DNA of 64,000 nucleotides, from the NCBI GenBank assembly GCA_963678675.1, contig OY783193.1:20816977-20880976 (forward strand), read 5' to 3'. The notes below the pieces were generated by a model that saw nothing but the letters and a program-made list of their open reading frames with translations, was not told the DNA's origin and ran no database searches. The position numbers were made by a program, and so were the translations under genes. This document shows, piece by piece, positions 10,534-20,749 of this stretch. Numbering within the stretch: the stretch's first letter is position 1; every line of letters starts with the position of its first letter. This stretch comes from Xiphydria camelus. Lineage: Eukaryota; Arthropoda; Insecta; Hymenoptera; Xiphydriidae.

Positions 10534-12019
10534 TCCTGTATGGATAGGATGATCTACTTTTAGTCGATGTGTGCGATTAACTCTGAAATTGTCGAAGACA
10601 AAAATATATGTTAGGCAAAAGTGGGTAAGAACTTTATCAGTCTTTAATATATTTTCTAAGTTTCAGATCCAGTTTCGGTTCCAAAATGTTCCAATATGCA
10701 TATCAAAAGATTCATCTAGAATTACTAGCGAGTCTGCTCCCAATCAGACTTATTCTGAATAAGGTATTATTTAGAGAACGAACTTAAAATTCTTCCGCAA
10801 ATGACAACCGCAACTGGCATATACGATACTTACGGCCATGTTTGTCGTGTTTCATAAAAATTTGAACGAGCGACGTAAAGCAAAGAAATCGGGGAAGGGA
10901 AAGAACTCGGAATGAGCTACAGCGAAGCACCAAAAATCACCTCGAGATTTGATTAAGCAGCTTTTCCCACTTTCAAACCCTACCAATTTGTACCTTGCCC
11001 CGAGGCTTGTTGCCGGGTTCCGAGAGGGTGGTCCCAGGAAAATTTAAATCCCGGCTTACGTCCGCCATCGAATTTACGTTTCGGACAGAATTCCCACGCG
11101 GTGTCCTAATGCCATTCGCCTCCTTCCCCCCTCAGGAATTCGCGTCACGGGTATTGACGTACCGAGCTGTGTGCCTTGTGATTTATGCTCGTCGGTGGAA
11201 TATGTATATGCGTACTTGTTTCGAGCGGGGCGGTGTGTTCGGTTCGAATGAATGGAAATGACACGACCGATAAATTTCTCTATCGGTCATAATGCGATCC
11301 TGGCGGGAATCGGAGGTGGGGGTTATGCATATTATACGATGCGGCAACGTCCCGCATTCGGTGGATTCTAGTTGTTTCCAACCCCCTCGTCCCTCTTATC
11401 AATCCTAGTCTCCCGCAGCCTTCGACATACCCCCACTCTGCGATCACTTCGCTCTCCGTGTGTCTCTCTTTGGTAACAATAGCTGATGGACGAGCAGATA
11501 GGTGCTCTACTAAACTACGTTAGACCCGTGCGACACACAGACGCATTCTCCTCCATTCCCTTGATTCTATTCATCGTCACGGCCAATGTTCGACGAGTCC
11601 ATTTGTCGTACATGGCCGCACGCAACCGATATTCAATTTTGAAAGCTGGTAGTGGCAAGCTTCATGACGGAGGTGACCGCGCAGATGCGTGATGGGCCAG
11701 GAATGCTTCGTTGAGCCTCATTGGAGCCTGGTCAATGCTACTGGGTGGATACAAGAATGCAGGCCGTTTGAATTATAGTGAGTTAAAGTTTTTGATAGTA
11801 TAGAGACCGAGGAGCTTGACTATTGATTGATCTTGATGGATAAAAGAGGTTAATCTAGTTGCTAAACCAGAATCTAGTTGGAAATTTGATAACAATCAGG
11901 CTTACCTATGTATCTCGATCGAAAAGTTTCATTGTCGATGGATTCCAGCTCTGATTAATCTCTTCTACCTGCCAGGATCAATTAATAGTCGAGTAACTCA
12001 CCTATATTTCCAGAAAGTT
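10534..12019. other. region without recognised gene; CG-richer island
   Basis: 10,850-11,720 has more C+G and more mixed sequence than its neighbours and includes open frames of 68-88 codons (10995-11261, 11486-11692), none of which resembles a known protein. It could be single-copy host DNA between transposons. No promoter or splice pattern could be supported. Confidence 0.35.
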
Positions 12020-12256
12020 TAAAGGCTCCCCCAAACCAACGCGGAAAATTCGCAGCGGATTCGTGACGGAAAGTTCGCAGCGAAATTCGTGAAATAAGTT
12101 TTTCCTTTTTAACACATTGACTGCCGCGCGTGTTTCCAATGAATTCTTCTTCAGGCCACGAGTGCCGCTGCACCAAGCGTACTCTGTTAGGTACTAGGCT
12201 TCCATGGTATCATGTCTGTTCATTTGTTAATTATTTTCTTTTATTTATAGACACTG

Positions 12257-12551
12257 CGAAACTACTACGAATCCGAAAAAAACGCATCCAATGGGGATCC
12301 GCATTCGTCAGGTCGATCCAGAGGGCGCCAGCACTGTTAGTCCTCCGAGTTGTCGTGTCATTGGTCGAATCCAGCGTCCATGACACTTTATTTGAAACTC
12401 GAGCCAATCAGATTAGAGGGGACCAGCGATCGTGGCGCCAAAGTTTCTCGAGTGTGCATCCCCATTGCGAACTAAGATTCCGTGCGGATACATTCGCACG
12501 GAATCTTAGTTCGCAATTGGATGCGTTTTTTCTCGGATTCGTAGTAGTTTC
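12257..12551. mobile_element. nested foldback in the Harbinger-like element
   Basis: GAAACTACTACGAATCCG with AACGCATCCAA on the left is mirrored by TTGGATGCGTT with CGGATTCGTAGTAGTTTC on the right. The inner part has further short inversions (AACTAAGATTCCGTGCG around 12,470-12,515). It is non-coding. Confidence 0.75.
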
Positions 12552-12594
12552 ATAGTATCTATAAATAATCTATATAAATAAGAAAATAATTAAA

Positions 12595-12729
12595 ATGGAA
12601 AAAATTATTGAATTGGTTCGAAAGTATCCCATACTACATGACCTTTCTGATGAAGATTATAAGAATATTCGAAAAAAGGATAAGATTTGGAGTAAAATAG
12701 GAGAAGAATATACTATTTACTGTATTTAA
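12595..12729 (+). pseudogene. truncated MADF-domain reading frame (44 aa)
   Basis: ATG at 12595. The text IIELVRKYPILHDLSDEDY followed by KKDKIWSKIGEE resembles the first half of a MADF (Myb/SANT-like) DNA-binding domain. The frame ends at TAA soon after, so the second half is missing. MADF proteins accompany transposases in PIF/Harbinger elements, in agreement with the TAA-flanked ends. It is a remnant; whether any product is made is unknown. Confidence 0.65.
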
Positions 12730-13283
12730 CATGTGTTTTGTTTAGCTATACTTACCAACTAGAATTATAAATAAATAATAACATACCAATATTATATTTA
12801 GTGTAGGCATTAGTAAAGTGAATTGATTGTATTGTAAAAAAAACATTCTTTTTCATAGGCCTGAAATTTAAAAGAAGTTTTTTCTGTATTATAGGTAAGT
12901 ATTGATTTTTTTTTCGTTTTCAGCAATAGCATTCCACCTTTTCGATACTGAAAATATTACGCATATGATGCGATTACATTCGCTTTGATGTGAGGTTCCC
13001 TACGGATTCCGCCATGAATTTCGCTGCGAATTTTCCGTCACGAATCCGCTGCGAATTTTCCACGTTGGTCTGTGGGAGCCTTAACACGTTATAATTCCTA
13101 TGGTCCAGATTCTCATGTCCACTCTGTATATGCACTTATACCCATAAAGTAATTCCGAGAAAGATAATAGTCATAGGACGATATGCTATATAATACTTGT
13201 AGACTATAGATGATCAGGCAATTGGCCCATCGTCTATATCTCCACAAAATCGTATTCGTTATATTTGCTATTTTTATGATGGC

Positions 13284-13532
13284 TGTTGAGAATCACCGTC
13301 TAAATGTCCCAAGCATGGTCTACAAAACTTGGTCATAGACAGCTGATGCTTGCTGTCACTTAGGATTCAGATCGTTCCTCTATTTTTAACAGTCTCACTT
13401 GAGTTGTCAGACTAGACGGATGTCTTATTATGTGTCACTTGTGGTTTTTTGTGCTAGTTTCTTTGAATAAAGAGTTTCCGTGTTTCTCCTTTTCACAATC
13501 GTGGTTCTCGTATCCACTGCCGCAAAACTACA
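13284..13532 (+). repeat. possible solo LTR
   Basis: A 249-bp stretch from TGTTGAGAATC to AAAACTACA with AATAAA at 13466-13471 looks like an LTR (TG...CA). No clear target duplication or second copy was seen, so this is weak. The rest of 13,085-14,339 holds nothing recognised, except 13,655-13,720, which resembles the sequence near 18,505-18,560 (TTAATGAAAGCATGAG). Confidence 0.35.
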
Positions 13533-14343
13533 TTGTATTTTCAGCGTCACGAATTCCGTCGTTAGCGGCTTTTAAAAATCTTATTTATAAACATACTAGT
13601 CAATGAATAATTAATTATCATGCTCTCGTTAGCTATGGCGTCGTTTGTCCTGGTTAATGAAAGCATGAGAATTGTTTGATCATTGGTTAGTACGCTTAAA
13701 AATGACAGTTTAAAAAGTCACCAGCGATAAAAACTGTAATACCGGGAGTAGATCCAATGATGTACTCTGTACAAAAGCTCTATGTACCATATGGTCCTAT
13801 GACTGCCATTCTGGGAATCACTCGGTACGTGTGATGCACTCGCTTTTTGTGAGACGGAAGCAATTACGATAAGTGGAAGCACTTATTTTAGGTTCGATAG
13901 GGAAAATTTGGGGTGATTTCTTCTGGGTGATAAATAGCAGCTCTCAACTCGAGTAAAAGCGATTATTTGTTTATCATAAGATGAGGGTTAGCGGTGATTC
14001 CGAGGATTTGGAATATCAAATAACGTGTCAAATCTGGAGCTACGAGAAAAAGAATGTATTTCGAATAAGGAGCGCAAGGTATAGACTACTTTAAATTAAC
14101 ATTCTACTCTCGACAGTTCAATTAAAATAGTTGGAAAATAGTGTACACAAGTCATATAAAAAAATCCTGCATAATATCTGAAAATCTGTACCTATCTCGT
14201 ACCTATCTGTACCTTTCGAAACTCGTGAGCATTCGCAAAATATGCATCCGTGCGGTAGCTTTGACTTATCTGCATTCCTTTCACACTCCGGGCGATGCAC
14301 TCTTGGTCTATAAAGAGACATTGGACGACCGGCAATAATAATT

Positions 14344-15444
14344 GAAGAGGCGCCTCGAATAACGTTGTAACTGCTAAAATGTATTTTGTGATGAGAAGAA
14401 AATAACGTTTACGAAAGGCTTTAAACAAAAATTAATTTTATTTATAGTTTAGATGATTCACAAACGTTTTAATACAATATAGTATAATAAAAATAGTTAC
14501 TTATAAGTTTATAATTTATATTGCTATTTCAATCTTTTTTTGCTATAAATGGAATAACGTTGTATAATTTTCACTTACAACCTTATTCCGTTTTATAAAT
14601 TTTCTCTTTAATGTTGTTATATTTACAAAAGCATATAGAAGGTTATGATTTTAGCGATATATTTAGGTACCTACATAGTCATATAGCTGTAATATTAAGA
14701 TACATTTTCACTAGGTAAATTTATATAAAATTCTTGTATTTCTTTATCTTCTATGTATTTCGTCATATCTAATAGGTTATCTTTTTTAAGTTTCTTCAGA
14801 GGGATTGGGTTCTCATACAAAGGGGGCAACATTCTTGGCATTGTAAAAGAAAAACGGGGATGTTGTTTCCTAATAGGGTATATGGTCCAAGGTTGCAAGG
14901 TATCGTGTGATTTTCGTACGTAAACTGATGCAGGATCATCTTTCCTGATAAGAAGCCACATTGCTTACCATGATCTATCGAATCGCATTTAGTGGTTTTG
15001 CATTTACATACTCTTCCCTATAAAAATAAGTAAAATTTAGTAAACAAGTAAAATCACTTACAACCTTATTCCATTACCTCTTTCGGTGACTGCTTTGCAG
15101 GATGTTGCGTGCCATTTCGACTTGTATATTGTCTACCACTTTGCTTTAAGACCTTTCTTTTATTATCTTTCCAATTATCAACGTTTATTTTACGTTTTTT
15201 CGTTTTATACTGGCCTTTTATAACGCTTGGCGTTACATGATCGTGTTGCTCGTCTGCCATGTTCTAAGAAGATACAACGTTATTCCACGCAAGTGCATAT
15301 TTTGAGCACCGTAGCTCCCTCTTCTGACCGGAATTTAAACACGCTGAATTCGAAGCAGTTGTATTACTTCATATACAACATTTTTCCGTTGAAACCTCAA
15401 AATCGACAAAATGTCGGCTACAACGTTATTCGAAGCGCCTCTTC
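14344..15444 (-). mobile_element. DNA transposon derivative with AATT flanks
   Basis: Inverted ends GAAGAGGCGCCTCGAATAAC and GTTATTCGAAGCGCCTCTTC, flanked by AATT (14340-14343, 15445-15448), a 4-bp duplication. The motif ACAACGTTATTC recurs in both orientations: near 14,357, 14,551, 14,579, 15,061, 15,274 and 15,420. Two protein fragments lie on the minus strand. The superfamily is uncertain; Sola has 4-bp duplications and is one candidate. Confidence 0.7.
14695..15260 (-). pseudogene. N- and C-terminal fragments of a transposon protein
   Basis: Fragment 1 (15066-15260, 64 aa, starts MADEQHDH) has VDNWKDNKRKVLKQSGRQYT. Fragment 2 (14695-14961, 88 aa) ends with a PIPLKKLKKDNLLDM...FYINLPSE pattern. 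Together they look like the two ends of a long arthropod transposon protein that starts with a W-x-x-N-x-R/K-K...SG-x-x-Y motif and ends with a K-x-D-L-L...FY-x-x-L motif (recalled, not searched). The middle, which should hold the catalytic residues, is gone. Confidence 0.5.
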
Positions 15445-15585
15445 AATTATCGTAAGGGAGTTGGCTGTCCGGAGATATACGAGTCAAAGTAGGAATCTCT
15501 TCGAATAGCAGAGATGCTCTGTACTATTGGCATAGAAATTAGGTATATGTACATAGGCGACCGTGTATACCTATGTAGGTACATA

Positions 15586-16478
15586 TACAGAGAGGGTGAC
15601 ATTTTGAAAACTTGCCACCCCAATATCTCAGAAAGTTACAAAGATTTTCTAAAAAACAAAAATACGGTTTCGGCAGTGGAGAGGAGGAACCAAAATGACA
15701 TAATCGGATGTGCACCCACTCCAACTCCCTTAGGGGTAGCCCCCCCAACTTTGTAATCTTAAATAGCAACCCCCCATGTGTGATACAGCGTTGGAAAGCT
15801 CTTTTAAAAATGCTTTACAGTAACACCAAATTTTGGTACCTTTCGATGAGTAGTTTTCGCGCAAATCGAGAAAGAAACTGCCAGAAGTAAGTTTTGTCAA
15901 TTTATTTATTAAAGGTCAATTATGTTACAATACATTTTCGAAGTGATTTCCATTATCTGATCTTGCTTCCTGCGATTTCTTCTTATGGGGACATCTGAAA
16001 TTTGTTGTTTTTCAAACTCAACCAGCAAGCATTAACCAACTGAAACAGAGAATTATGCAAGAATGTCGCAAAATTTCAAGAACAACATTTGAAAAAGTCC
16101 GAAAAATCAATGGAAATCATTTCGAAAATTTATTGTCACGTAATTGACCTTTAATAAATAAATTGACAACTTACTTCTAGCAGTTTCTTTCTCGATTTGC
16201 GCAAAAATTACTCATCGAAAGGTACCAAAATTTGGTGTTGTTGTAAAGCATTTTTAAAGAGCTTTTTCCAACGCTGTATCATACATGGGGGGTTGCTATT
16301 TAAGATTACAAAGTTGCGGGGGGGGGGGCTACCCCTAAGGGGGTTGGAGGGAGTGCGTCTCCGATTATGTCACTTTGGTTCCCCCTCTCCACTGCCGAAA
16401 CCGAATTTTCTTTTTTTAGAAAATCTCTGTAACTTTCTGAGATATTGGGGTGGCAAGTTTTCAAAATATCACCCTGTA
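15586..16478 (+). mobile_element. mariner-like derivative with ~338-bp inverted repeats
   Basis: Left arm 15586-15925 and right arm 16140-16478 are inverted copies, ending TACAG and CTGTA, flanked by TA (15584-15585, 16479-16480). The right arm includes the stop region of the transposase fragment, so the left arm looks like an inverted duplication of the original right end. A G-run (16,318-16,328) and a matching C-run occur in the arms. Confidence 0.85.
15953..16147 (+). pseudogene. mariner-family transposase, C-terminal fragment
   Basis: The frame reads SDLASCDFFLWGHLKF then NQLKQRIMQECRKIS to TGA at 16145-16147. The CDFFLWG block is the third catalytic carboxylate region of a Tc1/mariner-type transposase common in insects. 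All upstream sequence, including the HTH and the first two Asp residues, is replaced by the inverted arm. Confidence 0.75.
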
Positions 16479-17107
16479 TATATCGTAAATACGTTCGTTA
16501 ACGCTTTTAACGAGCCGTTATTATTTTGCCGAATTAACCCGATTCTGTGTTAGAATCTATCTGTATGTGCAATGTCACTTGAAAATAATACAATCCTTGC
16601 TTTACAGCTACAAGTGCGAAGCTAACTTTATTTGACGTTGAATTTATTAAATGTGAAACGCATAGATGTAATAGAGCTCAACTCAAAGGATGAACCCTGC
16701 TTAAAAAAAGGTATCTAAGTGATTTAGTAATAAGTCCAATTTAATGCGAGCGAAGTCATGTGCAAAAGCTAGACGTTAATATTATTGCTACCAAGGTAAC
16801 GGACCGTTGCGTCGGCCTCGTGTGATGAAGGAAGATTAATACGATATAGCCCAAGCAAAACTGTGTCATTTAATGCTGATCATTGCTAGCACACTAATTA
16901 TTATTAGCTAATCAATAAAACTCGAATGTAACATTGTAGTGGCATAATGCAAATAAAAAAATAACATCACTAAATACTTGAATTTTAAATAAACTAATCA
17001 TTTCGAATGGATATATTTTGAAAGTTTAATATAAATGGAAACTTAAACAAGAAAATATTTGGCGAGCCCTGATAAGTAAGTAACTCCTCCGTGGTTGAAG
17101 TATAATA
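16479..17107. other. AT-rich spacer; part inverted at 23.1 kb
   Basis: No gene seen. About 16,975-17,070 (TTTCGAATGGATATATTTTG, AATATTTGGCGAG) is the diverged reverse complement of about 23,035-23,140. Confidence 0.5.
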
Positions 17108-17193
17108 ATTAAAGGGGTCAGAAGCAAAAGTGCCTAAGTGACATTTTCACCAAAAATGTCACTTAGGCACTTTAGCTTCTAACCCCTTCAATT
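17108..17193. repeat. short hairpin element
   Basis: Arms 17108-17147 and 17152-17193 around AAGTGCCTAAGTGACATTTT pair almost fully with a 4-nt loop. It is non-coding. Confidence 0.85.
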
Positions 17194-17224
17194 AATCAAT
17201 GTATATTATTTTGATCAGCACACT

Positions 17225-17545
17225 CTATACCGTATGTCCAACGGCAAACCGACCAAATATCGAGACCTTGAAATTTGACTTCGGCAGTGTTTGGACGGTG
17301 CTCGAGTCATTTATAGCAGAAGAGTGCGCAGTGTAAGAGTGAGAAATGTCGAATGTCTGATTTCCCGATAGCTGTCAATTAAGGAAACCGAAGCGTTTAA
17401 CCTCGAAATCGTGAGTTTGTGAATAATGATGAGTAATTTTTATCACTTCTACAAATTACTCACCATTATTCACAAATTCATGATTTCGAGGTGACACTTC
17501 GATCTCCCGAATTGACAGCTATCGGGAAATCAGAGCGGCAATCAG
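17225..17545. mobile_element. F1-type foldback, variant
   Basis: Starts ACCGTATGTCCAACGG. The inner arms CCTCGAAATCGTGAGTTTG and CATGATTTCGAGG are inverted around 17,445. The outer left part (ACTTCGGCAGTGTTTGGACG) pairs with 22,895-23,005 instead of with the near side. Confidence 0.75.
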
Positions 17546-17606
17546 TCCACGAGATCGGCGGCGTATCGTGATCGGCGAGATATCACTCCGGAGCTGGTCA
17601 ATTCCT

Positions 17607-17924
17607 GGAAGGTAAATAGCTCGAAAGAAGTACAAGTTATTTAACGCTGGAATAGTTAAAACTGGAAGCGCGTATTACGATTAATGTACCGTAGGTGATA
17701 GGCGCTCGGTGATAAGCCTAACATTGTCCGATGTCCACCAAGACATCTTTTTACGGATCTAACTCGTGTCCTAACCGTAAAAAGATGACTCAGTGGACAT
17801 CGGGCAATATCAGGCTTATCACCGAGCGCCTATCACCCACGGTACATTAATTATAATACGCACTTCCCATTTCAACTATTCCGGCGTTAGGTGACTTGTA
17901 CTTCTTTCGAGCTATTTACCTTCC
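17607..17924. mobile_element. F4-related foldback
   Basis: Palindrome with GGAAGGTAAATAGCTCGAAA mirrored at the right end and GATAGGCGCTCGGTGATAAG mirrored internally; centre near 17,770. It shares the ATCTTTTTACGG block with F4 copies at 31.8, 38 and 58 kb. The short frames at 17,887-18,186 straddle its end and are not supported. Confidence 0.8.
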
Positions 17925-18252
17925 GTGGACAGCGATTCGAGACACTCGAGTCGCGTCGCAGCCAACGGTGGAGAAAAACGGGAGCCTCACTCAAAAGAGA
18001 AGGAGTAGTGGTGACGGTAGCGGCGACAGCTCGAATCATAAGCAAAAGCTGAAGAACCTTGAAAGTTTCAGAAAGAAAGTGGACGTAACTCGAAGGAGTT
18101 ATCGTAATCGATTTACGCCGACGCTGCCGCCGGAGCCAGTCTCGATTACGACTGATTCTTCGGATTAGAGGCGGTTTCTCTATCACTCGTCCCCGTTGAT
18201 CCTTTTCCTCTTAATCCTTGTACATGATAGGTCTGTGATTCCTTGAAGTATA

Positions 18253-19344
18253 TTTTGATGTGAAACATCTTATGCCGCGCTTCGGGGGTGAGACCGGCTG
18301 CTCGTGAAACGTCGCTGGAGTGGCTAAATACGCTAAGGCCAGGCGAACGTTGAACATTGCCTCTATATCTATATCTATTCTATATATAGATATAGAGGCA
18401 ACGGTCACCCTGCGTCTCCTCACTGAACTGCATCCCAACGTTCGCCGAGCCCTAGCTTAACCACTTACTACTACACGCTCACTGTATCGGTGTACGAAGC
18501 AGTATTTACCCTCATTAATGAAAGCATGAGGAATGATTGATCATTGGCTAGCACGTTTAAAAATAACATTTAAATACCGTTTGTATAGGAAAATTGTTAG
18601 ATGTGAAACATCGAAATTCTTCTTTGTAGAAAGTATGCGATAGGAAGGATGGACCACGCATCCGTTGAAAGAATACGTGCGCCAGTGCGCATTTGTATTT
18701 ATGACTGTGATACCATTAAACGGTACGAACCGTTGTGTCGAATTCCGTTTATCGCGAGACGGAACAGCGACTGATGGCAGAGTTAAGAGAGAGTAAACTA
18801 AATGCGCTTTTTGAATTAGACACAACGGTTTGTACCGTTTAATAGTATCACAATTATAAATACAAATGCGCACTGGCGAATGTGTTCTTTCGTTTTCAGC
18901 TAGATTTACTCAAGTGGACACAGCATTGAGAACAATCTAGCGAGAGTTAGTCTAGAATCTCGGTTGAGAAAAATAAATCTAGCTAGATTGTGCAGTGGAT
19001 ACACGATAAAAATTTACTGCCAGAGAAATTTCAGTCTATTTCACCGGCTAAATAGATAGTAACTCAGTCTAGCGAGAGTGATAGGCGCCGGGTCGCAAGC
19101 GAAGGGCCTCGACCGCGTGCTCGGATTTCAGGAGCCTTGAGGGAGGCAACAGAAACCCTCTGCCTTTTATGCTCTCCTCGGACAAAGTGCAGACCCGCAA
19201 TAAATTCGACTATTGCGGTGCACGTGTACTTCTTCGGGGATAGCACCAACCGAACGGCGCTGAATCTGCGTACTCTCCCGGCGCCAATTTTCATGCTCCA
19301 GCTCGGTGGTTTCGAAGAATTTCCTTCTCCCACCATGCATAGAA
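18253..19344. repeat. 1.1-kb arm of a distant inverted repeat (partner 36,191-37,335)
   Basis: The whole block recurs in reverse orientation 17 kb away. It includes a small palindrome CCTCTATATCTATATCTATT (18,359-18,400), a degenerate F2 foldback (18,575-18,895), several copies of the motif CTAGCGAGAGT (18,935-19,080) and a CG-richer part (19,085-19,340). The partner has about 90 extra bases near 37,050-37,140. Open frames here are mirrored in the partner but do not resemble known proteins. Confidence 0.88.
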
Positions 19345-19407
19345 ACAAGTATTGTTCATTGTCAAATGAAGGGAATACAATTGAAAGAGAACCAAAAATA
19401 GAGATAT

Positions 19408-19882
19408 AAATAATAGTATATACAAATAATACGTGTGTGTGTATAATAACATATAATATAAAACAGTTTTTATAGAAAAATTGTTAGATGTGAAACATCG
19501 AAATTCTTCTTTGTAGAAAGTATGCGATAGGAAGGATGGACCACGCGTCCGTCGAAAGAACACGTGCGCCAGTGCGCATTTGTATTTATGACTGTGATAC
19601 TATTAAACAGTACTTACCGATGACAGAGTTAAGAGAGAGTAAACTAAATGCGCTTTTTGAATTAGACACAACGGTTCGTACCGTTTAATAGTATCACAGT
19701 CATAAATACAAATGCGCACTGGCGCACGTGTTCTTTCGACGGACGCGTGGTCCATCCTTCCTATCGCATACTTTCTACAAAGAAGAATTTCGATGTTTCA
19801 CATCTAACAATTTTTCTATAAAAACTGTTTTATATTATATGTTATTATACACACACGTATTATTTGTATATACTATTATTTT
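19408..19882. mobile_element. F2 foldback element, intact
   Basis: Arms 19,408-19,590 and 19,690-19,882 are almost identical inverted copies (GTGCGCCAGTGCGCATTTG, TATAAAACAGTTTTTATAG), with a loop of about 100 nt containing TTAAGAGAGAGTAAACTAAA. Both arms give the same 43-codon accidental peptide, which shows how little they have diverged. Other copies: 18.6, 35.5 and 36.6 kb. Confidence 0.88.
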
Positions 19883-20157
19883 AAATGATAGAATGTGGTC
19901 AGTTATTATTATTGCCGAGTTCGATTGTGTATTGAACTGAAGCGTGATATGAAGCTTATTAATATTATACATTTACTGTATGGTTTGTTATCTACTTGCT
20001 TTAGTGGATAGAAAAAACATACGCAACTGTACGCATCTGAAGCTCAAGACCGACTGCTTTTCCAGCAAAATTCCGTACACCGTGAGACAAAGGTTCGACG
20101 AGGGACCGACATATGTACCTCGGGGTACGGAACGCTGCGGTAAAGCTGCCAATCGTA
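19883..20157. other. spacer with a short inverted partner at 28.9 kb
   Basis: About 19,885-19,965 (GAATGTGGTCAGTTATTATT, GTGATATGAAGCTTA) is the reverse complement of about 28,905-28,980. The rest holds nothing recognised. Confidence 0.55.
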
Positions 20158-20373
20158 AGGGCCTTTGTACACGACGTTTTTTAAACTAGCTGACGATGCG
20201 CCTTTTTGATGAGCGCGTTCGCTGTGCGTCATCAGCGCGTATTAGCAGGTTGTATTAGCAAGGATCGTGTGTAAAAGTCACAACTTGCCGACTGCCTTGC
20301 GTTTGCTGAGCGTCCTAATCGCGTATAGCACGCGTCGTCAGCTAGTTTAAAAAACGTCGTGTGCAAAGGCCCT
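20158..20373. mobile_element. 216-bp MITE, TA duplication
   Basis: The ~40-bp inverted repeat starts AGGGCCTTTGTACACGACGT and is flanked by TA (20156-20157, 20374-20375). The inner part is CG-rich and non-coding. Confidence 0.85.
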
Positions 20374-20399
20374 TAGTTGTGACGTAGGCAGGGTTCTCA

Positions 20400-20586
20400 G
20401 ATAAGGAGACCCCTGGGGCCCCTTTCTCTTACTCACTCGTAAGAGAAACGTATACGTTTCTTAGCGAGTAGACCAATCAGGACCCCCACCACAACGGAAT
20501 ACTTGATCCTGATTGGTCTATTGGCTAAGATGCGTATACGCAACTTTGCGAGTGAGTTAGAGAAAGGGGCCCCTGATCGCCTTATC
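20400..20586. mobile_element. small foldback element
   Basis: GATAAGG...GGGGCCCCTTTCTCT on the left is mirrored by AGAGAAAGGGGCCCC...CCTTATC on the right. Its centre (ACCAATCAGGACCCCCACCA) is shared with 57.6 kb and partly with 28.37 kb. Confidence 0.75.
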
Positions 20587-20749
20587 GCGTAGTTTCCGAC
20601 AAGGCAGAGAAAAGAGCGGCGTGGCGCGTCACTATACATTCATTGTCAGCCGACGTATCGTGTGTTAACAGTTTGAAAACAATGGAACATCGAATTTCGC
20701 AACTAGAACGCACTCAATGATAACACTGTAAGTCATTTTGGGGGTCATG

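Larger units (their letters stand above)
12023..13081. mobile_element. PIF/Harbinger-like element with nested foldback
   Basis: Ends AGGCTCCC.../...GGGAGCCT with long inverted repeats (about 65 bp, containing AATTCGCAGCGGATTCGTGA). They are flanked by TAA at 12020-12022 and 13082-13084; 3-bp TWA duplications are typical of PIF/Harbinger. Inside lie a truncated MADF-like frame (12595-12729), consistent with the second gene of such elements, and a nested palindrome. There is no transposase, so it is non-autonomous. Confidence 0.8.

Noticed and set aside
17887..18186. Overlapping 90-99-codon frames with Ser/Arg-rich text
   Set aside because: They start inside a foldback arm, exist on both strands and show no recognisable domain.
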